Below, piece by piece: positions 44,634 through 53,550 of a DNA stretch of 64,000 nt. This stretch comes from Bacteroides ovatus (lineage in GTDB: Bacteria; Bacteroidota; Bacteroidia; Bacteroidales; Bacteroidaceae). Position numbers and translations under genes: made by a program. Every line of letters begins with the position of its first letter. Position 1 is the stretch's first letter. Below the pieces are notes generated by a model. That model saw only the letters and a list, made by a program, of their open reading frames with translations. It searched no databases and had not been told where the DNA came from. The stretch is from NCBI RefSeq assembly GCF_001314995.1, contig NZ_CP012938.1, positions 4,092,001-4,156,000 on the forward strand, in the 5' to 3' direction.

Positions 44634-46205
44634 CTATTTCTTCACGTGCGGATAATCTATCGTATAATGTAATCCGCGGCTTTCCTTACGCTCCATTGCT
44701 TGGCGCATAATCAGATAACCCACATTCACCATATTACGCAATTCGCAGATTTCTCTGGACGCTACGCTACGTTTGAACAGGCTTTCAGTCTCTTCGTAGA
44801 TAATATCGAGTCTGTCCCAAGCACGTTTCAGACGGAGGTCGCTGCGGACAATACCTACATACGTACTCATAATCTGGTTCACTTCCTTCATACTTTGCGT
44901 AATGAGCACCATTTCTTCCGGCGAACGGGTTCCTTCGTCATTCCATTCGGGAATATCTTCATTATAAGAATACTGATCGACCACTTGTAGACTGTGCTTG
45001 GCGGCAGCGTCGGCATATACGACTGCTTCTATCAGTGAGTTGGAAGCCAGACGATTGCCTCCATGCAATCCTGTGCAGGAACATTCTCCCACGGCATAAA
45101 GACGTTCGATGGAAGATTGTCCGTCCAGGTCGACAAGGATACCTCCGCAGAGATAATGGGCGGCCGGGGCTACCGGGATATAATCTTTCGTGATGTCGAT
45201 GCCCAGGCTAAGACATTTCTCGTAGATATTGGGGAAGTGTTTCTTTGTTTCTTCGGGATCTTTGTGGGTGACGTCCAGATATACATGGTCGTCTCCACGG
45301 TTCTTCATCTCGTTGTCGATGGCGCGTGCCACGATGTCACGGGGAGCGAGTGAAAGACGGGGATCATATTTCTGCATGAACTCTTTGCCGTCCATTGTAC
45401 GCAGTACGCCTCCGTAGCCGCGCATCGCTTCTGTTATCAGGAAAGAAGGGCGGTCTCCCGGATGATACAGGGCGGTAGGGTGGAATTGTACAAACTCCAT
45501 ATCCTTCACCGTACCTTTGGCACGGTAAACCATGGCGATACCGTCTCCGGTAGCGACTAGCGGGTTAGTGGTTGTTTTATAAACGGCTCCTACTCCACCG
45601 GTAGCCATTAGCGTCACTTTAGCAAGATAGGTATCTACTTTTCCCGTTTTCGGATCGAGGATATAAGCACCATAACATTTGATGTCCGGTGTCTGGCGGG
45701 TTACGGTTACACCCAAATGATGCTGTGTCAGGATTTCAATGGCAAACTGGTTTTCGATGACCGTGATATTCGGATGGCGTTGTACGGCTTTAATCAGACT
45801 GTCCTGAATTTCCGCTCCCGTATTATCTTTATGGTGAAGAATACGGAACTCCGAGTGTCCGCCTTCGCGGTGCAAGTCAAATTCGCCTTTCTCGTTCTTG
45901 TCAAAATCCACTCCCCACTTAATCAGTTCTTCAATTTGTGCGGGAGCTTCGCGCACTACTTTTTCTACTGCGGCACGGTTACTGATCCAGTCGCCGGCAA
46001 TCATTGTGTCTTCAATGTGCTTGTCGAAATTATCCACCAGAAGGTTGGTGACGGAGGCTACACCTCCCTGGGCGAAGTACGTATTGGCTTCTTCCAGCCC
46101 GCTTTTACAGATAAGAGCAACTTTACCTTTGTGCGCCACTTTCAGCGCAAAACTCATACCGGCAATTCCGGAACCGATAACGAGGAAATCGAATTTTCTT
46201 ACCAT
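44634..46205 (-). CDS. nadB: L-aspartate oxidase
   Basis: About 523 aa from the ATG at 46205 (MVRKFDFLVIGSGIAGMS); the longer form from 46223 adds six unneeded residues. FAD-binding GxGxxG (VIGSGIAGMSFA), THR-type loop NTYFAQGGVASVT, HREGGHSEFRILHHKDNTG with active-site His, MEFVQFHPTALYHPG (MEFVQFHPT is the classic family motif) and LCGGILVDLDGQSSIERLYA with GECSCTGLHGGNRLASNSL. It oxidises L-aspartate to iminoaspartate, the first step of NAD synthesis. No nadA or nadC is adjacent. Under anaerobic conditions fumarate is the usual electron acceptor. Monocistronic with its own terminator. Confidence 0.95.
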   Translation of the reverse strand: MVRKFDFLVIGSGIAGMSFALKVAHKGKVALICKSGLEEANTYFAQGGVASVTNLLVDNFDKHIEDTMIAGDWISNRAAVEKVVREAPAQIEELIKWGVDFDKNEKGEFDLHREGGHSEFRILHHKDNTGAEIQDSLIKAVQRHPNITVIENQFAIEILTQHHLGVTVTRQTPDIKCYGAYILDPKTGKVDTYLAKVTLMATGGVGAVYKTTTNPLVATGDGIAMVYRAKGTVKDMEFVQFHPTALYHPGDRPSFLITEAMRGYGGVLRTMDGKEFMQKYDPRLSLAPRDIVARAIDNEMKNRGDDHVYLDVTHKDPEETKKHFPNIYEKCLSLGIDITKDYIPVAPAAHYLCGGILVDLDGQSSIERLYAVGECSCTGLHGGNRLASNSLIEAVVYADAAAKHSLQVVDQYSYNEDIPEWNDEGTRSPEEMVLITQSMKEVNQIMSTYVGIVRSDLRLKRAWDRLDIIYEETESLFKRSVASREICELRNMVNVGYLIMRQAMERKESRGLHYTIDYPHVKK

Positions 46206-46311
46206 AATCTTGTTATTTCTCACCGCAAAGCTACAAAATAAGTTACTTCGTTGTACTTTTCGTTGTCACTAATTCATAAAATTGCTACCTTGCAGGCAAA
46301 AATCTGACAAA

Positions 46312-46722
46312 ATGAATCGAATTTTTCATGCCCGCATCGCCTGGTACCAATATTTCCTGTTGGTGGTGCTTACTGTAAATGCTGTTGGCGCATTGTGGTG
46401 CAAATATATCTTGGTAGCGGTACTGTTTATGCTGATGCTGATTGTAGTGATCGAACAGATTATACATACTACTTATACGTTGACTACAGACGGTAACCTG
46501 GAGGTTTCACGCGGCCGTTTTATTCGTAAGAAGGTTATTCCGCTTTCCGAAATCACCACAGTCAGGAAATACCATTCCATGAAGTTCGGTAGTTTCTCGG
46601 TGACGGATTATATCTTGATAGAATACGGAAAAGGGAAGTTTGTTTCGGTGATGCCTGTCAAGGAACAGGAATTTGCAGAACTACTCGAAAAGAGAATGTT
46701 TGAAAAGAAGATAAAAGAGTAA
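46312..46722 (+). CDS. Small membrane protein with bacterial PH domain
   Basis: About 136 aa from the ATG at 46312; the ORF extends to 46282, but that longer form breaks the membrane topology. Two N-terminal transmembrane helices (YQYFLLVVLTVNAVGALWC, YILVAVLFMLMLIVVIEQII), then a PH-like beta domain (TYTLTTDGNLEVSRGRFIRK, VIPLSEITTVRKYHSMKFGS, DYILIEYGKGKFVSVMPVKE). It resembles bPH_2-type proteins of unknown role. It is divergent from nadB and 13 bp ahead of the lipoamide dehydrogenase gene. Function unknown. Confidence 0.8.
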   Translation: MNRIFHARIAWYQYFLLVVLTVNAVGALWCKYILVAVLFMLMLIVVIEQIIHTTYTLTTDGNLEVSRGRFIRKKVIPLSEITTVRKYHSMKFGSFSVTDYILIEYGKGKFVSVMPVKEQEFAELLEKRMFEKKIKE

Positions 46723-46735
46723 CTGATTATATACT

Positions 46736-48079
46736 ATGAAATATCAAGTGATTATCATCGGTGGCGGTCCTGCGGGATATACGGCTGCCGAAGCTGCTGG
46801 TAAAGGCGGTTTGAGCGTATTGCTTATCGAAAAGAATAGTCTGGGTGGCGTCTGCCTGAATGAAGGCTGTATTCCTACGAAAACGTTGCTGTATTCGGCA
46901 AAGACTTATGACAGTGCAAAACATGCATCAAAGTATGCAGTCAATATCCCGGAAGTCTCTTTCGATTTGCCTAAGATAATAGCTCGTAAGAGTAAGGTAG
47001 TGCGTAAACTGGTGCTGGGAGTGAAAGCGAAGCTGACTGCCAACAATGTTACAATCGTATCGGGAGAAGCGCAGATCATTGATAAAAATACGGTTCGCTG
47101 CGGGGAGGAAATTTACGAAGGGGAGAACCTGATACTTTGTACAGGCTCGGAAACTTTCATTCCCCCTATTCCGGGAGTGGATGCGGTGAACTACTGGACG
47201 CACAGGGATGCTTTGGACAGTAAAGAATTGCCGGCCTCTCTGGCTATTGTAGGTGGCGGAGTGATCGGGATGGAGTTTGCATCGTTCTTCAACAGTTTGG
47301 GAGTACAAGTGGCGGTGGTTGAGATGATGGACGAAATCCTGGGTGGAATGGATAAAGAGCTTTCCGCTTTGCTCCGTGCGGAATATGCAAAACGAGGTAT
47401 TAAATTCCTGCTTGGTACGAAAGTGGTCGACTTGTCGCAAACGGGAGAAGGGGCTGTTGTTTCTTATGAGAACGCGGAGGGAAACGGCAGTGTCATTGCA
47501 GAAAAGCTGTTGATGAGCGTCGGTCGCCGTCCTGTGACGAAAGGTTTCGGGCTCGAAAACCTGAATTTGGAGCAGACGGAGCGTGGTGCTATCAGAGTTA
47601 ATGAAAAGATGCAGACTTCTGTGCCGGACGTGTATGTTTGTGGTGACCTGACAGGATTCTCTTTGCTCGCCCATACGGCTGTTCGTGAAGCGGAAGTTGC
47701 CGTACATTCCATCTTGGGAAAGGAAGATGCCATGAGTTATCGGGCTATTCCGGGCGTAGTCTATACCAATCCGGAGATTGCCGGAGTGGGTGAAACGGAG
47801 GAGTCGGCCTCAACGAAAGGAATCAATTATCAGGTTATCAAACTTCCGATGGCTTACTCCGGCCGTTTTGTGGCGGAGAATGAAGGCGTGAACGGAGTCT
47901 GCAAAGTATTGCTGGATGAACAGCAGCGGGTGATTGGCGCTCATGTATTGGGCAATCCGGCTTCGGAGATTATCACTCTTGCGGGCACTGCCATTGAGCT
48001 CGGATTGACGGCAGCGCAATGGAAAAAGATTGTTTTCCCACATCCTACGGTAGGAGAGATTTTCCGGGAAGTGTTATAA
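46736..48079 (+). CDS. lpdA: Dihydrolipoyl dehydrogenase (E3)
   Basis: 447 aa. FAD-binding VIIIGGGPAGYTAAEAAGKG, the redox-active disulfide in LGGVCLNEGCIPTKTLL (Cys-x4-Cys), NAD-binding VGGGVIGMEFASFFNSLGVQ, second FAD loop DVYVCGDLTGFSLLAHTA, and the C-terminal dimer interface with the active-site His-Glu region (FPHPTVGEIFREVL). It reoxidises dihydrolipoamide in 2-oxoacid dehydrogenase or glycine cleavage complexes. No E1 or E2 genes adjoin, so it probably serves several complexes. All catalytic residues are present. Confidence 0.95.
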   Translation: MKYQVIIIGGGPAGYTAAEAAGKGGLSVLLIEKNSLGGVCLNEGCIPTKTLLYSAKTYDSAKHASKYAVNIPEVSFDLPKIIARKSKVVRKLVLGVKAKLTANNVTIVSGEAQIIDKNTVRCGEEIYEGENLILCTGSETFIPPIPGVDAVNYWTHRDALDSKELPASLAIVGGGVIGMEFASFFNSLGVQVAVVEMMDEILGGMDKELSALLRAEYAKRGIKFLLGTKVVDLSQTGEGAVVSYENAEGNGSVIAEKLLMSVGRRPVTKGFGLENLNLEQTERGAIRVNEKMQTSVPDVYVCGDLTGFSLLAHTAVREAEVAVHSILGKEDAMSYRAIPGVVYTNPEIAGVGETEESASTKGINYQVIKLPMAYSGRFVAENEGVNGVCKVLLDEQQRVIGAHVLGNPASEIITLAGTAIELGLTAAQWKKIVFPHPTVGEIFREVL

Positions 48080-48140
48080 ACGGATTCTGATATCTGCGAT
48101 CGTTCATTGATGTGGGTATCTTACTGATAAAATCAAATAT

Positions 48141-49346
48141 ATGATGAGAAAATATATAATCACTCCGGTCTTATTGGCAATAGTTTGTATGGTGATGTGT
48201 CATTGTACATTTAATCGTAAAGCGTCAGTTGCCGCCAATGAATATTTGATTCAGGGCGAATTGGCCAATCTTCCCGACAGCATTGTGATCGGCCTGTATG
48301 AAGAAGACGGAAATATTCTTAACTGTGTCTTGAGAGATACGCTTATGAATGGACAGTTCTCTTTTCGCGACACGGTTTCTACCACACGGAAAATGCTGAT
48401 AATGTCTGATAATCGGGGCTTCCCGGGTACATGGCTGGAAGTGTGGATCGCACCGGGAGAATACATCGAAATCAAGGGACAGGACAAACTAGTGAAAACA
48501 TGGGAAGTAGTAAGCGATGTGCCGGAACAGCAGGAAGAAAACCGCTTTACGGCTTGTACGATGGCTCAACAGAAAGAACTGATGCAATACATGGCAGCGG
48601 AATATGACTGGCAACGGATGATGTTCATAGACCATCCGGGCGACCGGGAGTTTGAAAGTCAGGCCTGGGCCAAAATAGATTCTATCCGGAAACTGTCAAT
48701 GCCGTTGCAGCAGGAAATCTGGAAAAAGGAAATGGAATACATGGAAGAAGCTCCCGTCTCCCCGGTGTGGATGGATAGATTATTGTTTTTTGCTTCCATG
48801 ATGAAATATAAAACCATCATGCCTTATAAAGAAGAGGTGAAAAACCTCTATGCTCGAATGTCCGAATCCGATAAACAAACAGATGACGGACAGGAGATTA
48901 CAGCCTATGTTTATCCTCCCACTACCGTAGGAGTTGGAGATATGATGGTGGATGGAGACTTGTATGATGCGAATGATTCTCTCCGTCATATTTCCGAATT
49001 CAAAGGAAAATTCATCTTACTCGATTTCTGGAGTAGCGGGTGTGGTCCTTGCGTGGAGTCGATACCCGAAATGGAGAAGGTGATGGATCTGTATAAGGAT
49101 AAAATGACTGTAATTAGTATTAGTGAGGACCCGAAAGCACGTTGGAAAGAGTATATCAAGACGAAAGGAATGGGCGGTAACCAGTGGAACGAACTTCGTA
49201 AAGGACGCACCGGTCTTGCCCTAAACTATCAGGTACGGGGTATCCCTCATTATGTATTGATTGCCCCTGATGGAAAAATTCAGGATGTATGGTCCGGCTA
49301 TGGCTCCGGTTCGCTTTTTGGACAGGTAGAGAAAAACTTGAAATAG
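48141..49346 (+). CDS. TlpA-like thiol:disulfide protein with N-terminal DUF4369-type domain
   Basis: 401 aa, exported (Cys-containing lipobox-like ending VMCHC). The N-terminal beta domain (EYLIQGELANLPDSIVIGLY) resembles DUF4369. The middle helical linker spans about 130-250. The C-terminal AhpC/TSA or TlpA domain has FKGKFILLDFWSSGCGPCVE with redox CGPC at about 298-301, then IPEMEKVMDLYKDKMTVISI and the cis-Pro loop GIPHYVLI. Bacteroides encode many such proteins; role in periplasmic thiol oxidation or reduction, partner unknown. Confidence 0.88.
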   Translation: MMRKYIITPVLLAIVCMVMCHCTFNRKASVAANEYLIQGELANLPDSIVIGLYEEDGNILNCVLRDTLMNGQFSFRDTVSTTRKMLIMSDNRGFPGTWLEVWIAPGEYIEIKGQDKLVKTWEVVSDVPEQQEENRFTACTMAQQKELMQYMAAEYDWQRMMFIDHPGDREFESQAWAKIDSIRKLSMPLQQEIWKKEMEYMEEAPVSPVWMDRLLFFASMMKYKTIMPYKEEVKNLYARMSESDKQTDDGQEITAYVYPPTTVGVGDMMVDGDLYDANDSLRHISEFKGKFILLDFWSSGCGPCVESIPEMEKVMDLYKDKMTVISISEDPKARWKEYIKTKGMGGNQWNELRKGRTGLALNYQVRGIPHYVLIAPDGKIQDVWSGYGSGSLFGQVEKNLK

Positions 49347-49394
49347 ATATAGAGGTAAGATACTATCATTTGTTGATGTCATAAACTGTATTGT

Positions 49395-50801
49395 ATGAAA
49401 AAAAGTCTTTTGTTGGTCGCCCTTTCAGTTTGTTTGTTGCCACTTTGGGGACAACAAAATTTCTCCCGGATAGATTCGCTTATCAAGAAGATGCTCCCCG
49501 AAGCATCCGAGGTCGGCATATCCGTCTACGATCTGACGGCTAAGAAATCGCTTTATAACTATCGTGCGGAGAAACTTTCCCGTCCTGCCTCTACCATGAA
49601 GCTGCTGACGGCTATTACCGCACTCTCCCGCCCCGAAGCCAACGAGCCTTTCCGCACGGAAGTATGGCACGATGGCGTGATAGAGCATGATACCTTGCAA
49701 GGCAACCTGTATGTAGTGGGCGGATTCGATCCTGAATTTAACAGCCAGTCGATGGATTCATTGATAGAAGAGGTAATCACTTTCCCTTTTTCGGTGATTA
49801 ACGGACAGGTATATGGTGACGTTTCGATGAAAGACTCCCTTTATTGGGGTAGTGGATGGGCATGGGACGATACTCCTGCGGGCTATCAGCCCTATTTGTC
49901 TCCACTGATGTTTTGCAAGGGGACTGTACAGGTTTCTGTTGTTCCCTCTACGGTGCAGGGAGATACCGCGAGTGTTTCCTGTCAACCTGTATCCTCCTAT
50001 TATACAGTGACGAATCAGACGAAAACACGTACCTCTTCTGCCGGAAGATTCTCTTTCACGAGAGACTGGCTGACGAATGGCAATAATCTCCTCGTTTCGG
50101 GCAATGTCACTTCGATCAGAAAGGACGATGTAAACATCTATGACTCTCCCCGTTTCTTTATGCATACTTTCCTGGAGCGTCTTCGTGGGAAAGGAATCAC
50201 GACTCCCCAGTCGTATGGCTTTGCCGAATTGCCTCGTGATAGTGTGACTGTAGAACGGATGGCTTGCTGGAATACTCCCGTGCAGAAAGCGCTGAACCAG
50301 TTGATGAAAGAGAGTGATAATCTCAATGCGGAAGCATTGCTCTGTCGCTTAGGGGCGCAGGCTACGGGAAAGAAGCAGGTAGCTGCCGAAGATGGTATTG
50401 TCGAGATTATGAAATTGATCCGTCGCCTGGGGCATGACCCGAAAGACTATAAGATTGCCGACGGTTGCGGACTGTCCAATTATAATTACCTCTCTCCTGC
50501 CCTGCTGGTGGACTTTCTGAAATATGCGTACTCGCAAACAGAGGTGTTTCAGATGTTATATAAATCTCTTCCCGTTGGCGGGGTGGACGGAACATTGAAA
50601 TTCCGGATGAAAGGTACTCCTGCCTTCCGGAATGTTCATGCCAAAACAGGCTCGTTTACGGCAATAAATGCGCTCGCGGGCTATCTGAAGATGAAAAACG
50701 GACATGAAGTAGCCTTTGCCATTATGAACCAGAATGTGCTTTCGGCAGCTAAGGCACGGGCGTTTCAGGATAAGGTGTGTGAGGTGATTATCGGGAAATA
50801 G
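49395..50801 (+). CDS. dacB: D-alanyl-D-alanine carboxypeptidase/endopeptidase (PBP4, peptidase S13)
   Basis: 468 aa, signal peptide (LPLWGQQ). The penicillin-binding motifs are present and in order: SxxK in RPASTMKLLTAITALS (Ser63, Lys66 approx.), SxN in MKESDNLNAEALLCRLG, KTG in VHAKTGSFTAINALAGY, with the S13-specific insertion between SxxK and SxN. Located in the periplasm, it trims or cleaves peptidoglycan cross-links. It follows the TlpA-like gene by 48 bp with no terminator between them; co-transcription is possible but not proven. Confidence 0.93.
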   Translation: MKKSLLLVALSVCLLPLWGQQNFSRIDSLIKKMLPEASEVGISVYDLTAKKSLYNYRAEKLSRPASTMKLLTAITALSRPEANEPFRTEVWHDGVIEHDTLQGNLYVVGGFDPEFNSQSMDSLIEEVITFPFSVINGQVYGDVSMKDSLYWGSGWAWDDTPAGYQPYLSPLMFCKGTVQVSVVPSTVQGDTASVSCQPVSSYYTVTNQTKTRTSSAGRFSFTRDWLTNGNNLLVSGNVTSIRKDDVNIYDSPRFFMHTFLERLRGKGITTPQSYGFAELPRDSVTVERMACWNTPVQKALNQLMKESDNLNAEALLCRLGAQATGKKQVAAEDGIVEIMKLIRRLGHDPKDYKIADGCGLSNYNYLSPALLVDFLKYAYSQTEVFQMLYKSLPVGGVDGTLKFRMKGTPAFRNVHAKTGSFTAINALAGYLKMKNGHEVAFAIMNQNVLSAAKARAFQDKVCEVIIGK

Positions 50802-50974
50802 ATGGTGTCATAATACCCAAATTGAAAGACTTACCCCTGCTACAGCTATGTACAGCAGAAGCACTTTCCTAAAGAAAAGAGTTTTGACACCCCCAAAAAC
50901 AACCCAAGTGGAATTTCGTTGTTGAATCCGATTTCTATGTTGTCATAGGTTAAGTTTCTACTCTTTATGGAGGG

Positions 50975-51012
50975 CTTATTGATTCTTCTATAACTTATTG
51001 ATTTTTCTATAA
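50975..51012 (+). repeat. Two-copy 19-bp tandem repeat
   Basis: CTTATTGATTCTTCTATAA (50975-50993) is followed immediately by the same sequence with one change (50994-51012). It sits in the 315-bp gap between dacB and the acyl-CoA hydrolase gene, beside the terminator of the latter. Nothing else recognisable in that gap. Confidence 0.6.
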
Positions 51013-51016
51013 AAAG

Positions 51017-51077
51017 ATAATTGTATTCTCTAATAAGCAAAAATCGTTGGATTTTGTTTACCAGAGAATACAATTAT
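51017..51077 (-). terminator. Terminator of acyl-CoA hydrolase/transferase gene
   Basis: Perfect 15-bp arms (ATAATTGTATTCTCT and its reverse complement) around a 31-nt loop. On the minus strand the stem is followed by CTTTTTATAG. It starts about 40 bp past the stop codon. Confidence 0.7.
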
Positions 51078-51116
51078 ACTTGTTTAGAATCGAATATTGT
51101 AAATCCTATATTCTAT

Positions 51117-52616
51117 TTACTTGGCGTATTCAGCCCAATTGGTATTCTTCATATCGCCGCTTTTAGCCAACTCTGCGTGCATACCAAGTGCAGCCTGAAT
51201 AGCGTGTGGAGTCTGCGCGCGGTTGCCGGCCAGTTTGAGGTAATCCCAAAGAAGCTCTTTGTAGTCAGGATGAGCACAGTTTTCGATGATGGCTTGTGCA
51301 CGTTCTTTCGGACTCTTGCCACGAAGATCGGCAACACCTTGCTCGGTGATAACGATGTTAACATCGTGCTCCGTGTGGTCGTGGTGGGATACCATCGGTA
51401 CGATTGCACTGATCTTACCTTCCTTAGCCACAGACGGACAAGTGAAGATAGAAATGTAAGCGTTGCGGGTAAAGTCTCCCGAACCACCGATACCGTTCAT
51501 CATTTTTGTTCCGCCGATATGGGTAGAGTTTACGTTGCCGTACAGGTCGACTTCGATGGCTGTATTGATAGAAATGATACCGAGACGACGTACTATTTCC
51601 GGGCTGTTTGAGATTTCCGACGGACGGAGAACCAATTTATCGCGGAAGAAATCCATATCGTTGTAAATGCCTTCCAGACAGTCGTTTGTTACAGTCAGTG
51701 AGCAGGCACTACCAAATTTGATACGTCCTTCGCGAATCAGTCCGATCACGGAGTTCTGTATTACCTCTGTGTACATTTCGAATGGAGGAATCGTTTTATC
51801 ACGTCCCAATGCACCGAGTACGGCGTTGGCGATGTTTCCTACACCCGATTGCAAGGGTAAGAAAGTAGACGGAATGATGCCGCGTTTCATGTCGGCAGCG
51901 AGGAAGTCGGCAACATTCTGTCCGATTTTGTCGGTCAACGGATCGGCAGCGGCGAAAGAACGGGCTTCGTCCGGCCAGTTGGTTTCTACTACGCCAATAA
52001 TCTTTTTCGGGTCTACCTGAACGTAAGGCAGTCCGATGCGGTCACTCGGTTTATAGATAGGGATCTCGCGGCGGTAAGGCGGGTCGAGCGGTTCGTACAC
52101 GTCATGCAGACCCATACAGGATTTGCTGTGTGCGCTGTTCAACTCTACGATGATCTGGTCGGCCAGACGGCAGATGGTCGGAGCGATACCACCGGCAGCA
52201 GTCAGATAAATCTTTCCGTCCGGAGTCACTTCACAGGCTTCGATGATGGCTACGTTCACTTTGCCCATGAATCCGTAGCGTACTTCCTGTGCCATTTGTG
52301 AGAGGTGTATGTCGTTGTAGGCAATCTCTCCGTTGTTCACAGCTTTGCGGAAATCAGAGTTGGTAGTATAAGGGGCGCGGTAGCGGATCGCTTTGGCACG
52401 TGACAGTACGCCGTCGCAGGACTCTCCTGTCGATGCTCCTGTAAAAATTCCTACTTGAAACGGGTTTCCTTTCGCATGTTCTGCTTCAGCAATTTTTGCG
52501 AGTTCGGCTGTTACAGCCTTGGCCGTTCCGGCGGGAGTAAATCCGCTTAGGCCGATGTTGTAGCCATGTTTAATCAGGCTTGCAGCTTCCGCTGCCGAAA
52601 TACGATTGAGTGACAT
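51117..52616 (-). CDS. Acetyl-CoA hydrolase/CoA-transferase family protein
   Basis: 499 aa, family I CoA-transferase fold. N-terminal half: YNIGLSGFTPAGTAKAVTAE, FTGASTGESCDG. C-terminal half: AIEVDLYGNVNSTHIGGTKM (catalytic Glu region) and MNGIGGSGDFTRNAYISIFT, then VPMVSHHDHTEHDVNIVITE. Bacteroides use such an enzyme to convert acetyl-CoA plus succinate to acetate plus succinyl-CoA, or the reverse. Cytoplasmic, monocistronic with its own terminator. Whether it is hydrolase or succinyl-CoA:acetate transferase cannot be decided by sequence here; the length and context favour transferase. Confidence 0.88.
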   Translation of the reverse strand: MSLNRISAAEAASLIKHGYNIGLSGFTPAGTAKAVTAELAKIAEAEHAKGNPFQVGIFTGASTGESCDGVLSRAKAIRYRAPYTTNSDFRKAVNNGEIAYNDIHLSQMAQEVRYGFMGKVNVAIIEACEVTPDGKIYLTAAGGIAPTICRLADQIIVELNSAHSKSCMGLHDVYEPLDPPYRREIPIYKPSDRIGLPYVQVDPKKIIGVVETNWPDEARSFAAADPLTDKIGQNVADFLAADMKRGIIPSTFLPLQSGVGNIANAVLGALGRDKTIPPFEMYTEVIQNSVIGLIREGRIKFGSACSLTVTNDCLEGIYNDMDFFRDKLVLRPSEISNSPEIVRRLGIISINTAIEVDLYGNVNSTHIGGTKMMNGIGGSGDFTRNAYISIFTCPSVAKEGKISAIVPMVSHHDHTEHDVNIVITEQGVADLRGKSPKERAQAIIENCAHPDYKELLWDYLKLAGNRAQTPHAIQAALGMHAELAKSGDMKNTNWAEYAK

Positions 52617-52752
52617 AAATAGTAAATTTCGTGTTAAATACAGTTGATATCTAATTAGTTGAAAATTCGCTCAAAATGTATGTATACAGGTTGACACCTG
52701 ATACTCCATGTTTAATACTTAATACTTAAAAGAAGTCTCCTCCGACTGTCGG

Positions 52753-53214
52753 TCAGTATTTCCGTTGAAGTATTTCTCCCCAGATAATGGCTCGGCGTGC
52801 TTCTTCTGCCGAATGAATCGTAAAGTCTTCTTTATTGTCGGGTGAATCGTGAGGAGTATTATAGTGAGCACCTTGCCGACTGTTTTGTTCATCCTGTGCG
52901 ACACTGTTCGCGAGGGATGCAGCCACGGATACTTCTTCTTTTTTCTTTTTCTGTTTCGAAGTTTGCTGTTTGGAAGGTTGTTTGGCGACCGGTTGCTCGC
53001 GAAGAATCGGCTGGAACAGTTCTTCCAGGGATTTGGGCCTGCCCCAAGCTTCGGGCATAGGAGTGGTATCGGGGTTTACTTCAACCGGAGATGGCATTGG
53101 GGGAACGGGGTGCTTGGCTTTAGCCTTTTTTGCCTTGCTGTTTTTATTCACCTCTTTGAATATTCCCACAAGAATGACGCCTGCTATCAAGAGAAATTTC
53201 AAAAAATCTTCCAT
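52753..53214 (-). CDS. Small membrane-anchored protein, unknown function
   Basis: 153 aa. One N-terminal membrane helix (FLKFLLIAGVILVGIFK), then a highly charged, low-complexity linker rich in Pro, Lys, Gln and Ser, then a conserved-looking C-terminus (IHSAEEARRAIIWGEILQRK). It faces the cytoplasm if the positive-inside rule applies to NSKAKKAKAKH. No domain recognised. The ORF is credible because of the transmembrane segment and codon use; divergent from miaB. Confidence 0.7.
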   Translation of the reverse strand: MEDFLKFLLIAGVILVGIFKEVNKNSKAKKAKAKHPVPPMPSPVEVNPDTTPMPEAWGRPKSLEELFQPILREQPVAKQPSKQQTSKQKKKKEEVSVAASLANSVAQDEQNSRQGAHYNTPHDSPDNKEDFTIHSAEEARRAIIWGEILQRKY

Positions 53215-53290
53215 TGTGCTTCACATCTAAATAGTTATCCGCCAAAGGTAGGCATTTTATCTGGTTTGAACTAACATTTGGGCATGAAAA

Positions 53291-53323
53291 AAGGGCAGCT
53301 TCACAGCTCCCCTTAATTTTTTT
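53291..53323. terminator. Terminator-like hairpin in the divergent miaB upstream region
   Basis: AAGGG-C-AGCT pairs with AGCT-C-CCCTT around TCAC, followed by AATTTTTTT on the plus strand and by TTTTTTCATG on the minus strand. No gene ends here: the flanking genes point away from each other. It may be a transcriptional attenuator of miaB or the end of a short unannotated RNA. Confidence 0.6.
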
Positions 53324-53339
53324 AACCTAAACCTTAACT

Positions 53340-53378
53340 ATGAAAAAATCTAATGTTTCTTTCATTGCACAAATGTGA
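53340..53378 (+). CDS. Possible 12-codon leader ORF upstream of miaB
   Basis: ATG AAA AAA TCT AAT ... ATG TGA, encoding MKKSNVSFIAQM, begins 17 bp after the terminator-like hairpin and ends 172 bp before miaB. No ribosome-binding site. A chance open frame is possible; listed only because it follows an attenuator-like hairpin. Confidence 0.25.
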   Translation: MKKSNVSFIAQM

Positions 53379-53513
53379 AAAATAAATTTAAATTTGCCAA
53401 GTATATGGATGGAAAATGTTTATCCTCTTAACATAAATTACAAATTTGCTTGCCAAATCATCAATTTTTGCGTTATTTCTGTGTCAATTAACTACTTATT
53501 GAAAGTGAAGCCG

Positions 53514-53521
53514 TATCTTTG
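53514..53521 (+). promoter_or_regulatory. -7 box of miaB
   Basis: TATCTTTG, exact match to TAnnTTTG, 30 bp before the miaB ATG; leader of about 25 nt. -33 element not obvious. Confidence 0.55.
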
Positions 53522-53550
53522 CATCCGAATTTTTAAACTAAGATTTGAGT

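Noticed and set aside
51021..51611. 196-aa plus-strand frame opposite the acyl-CoA hydrolase gene
   Set aside because: Most of it is antisense to a well-supported gene and it has no recognisable domain.
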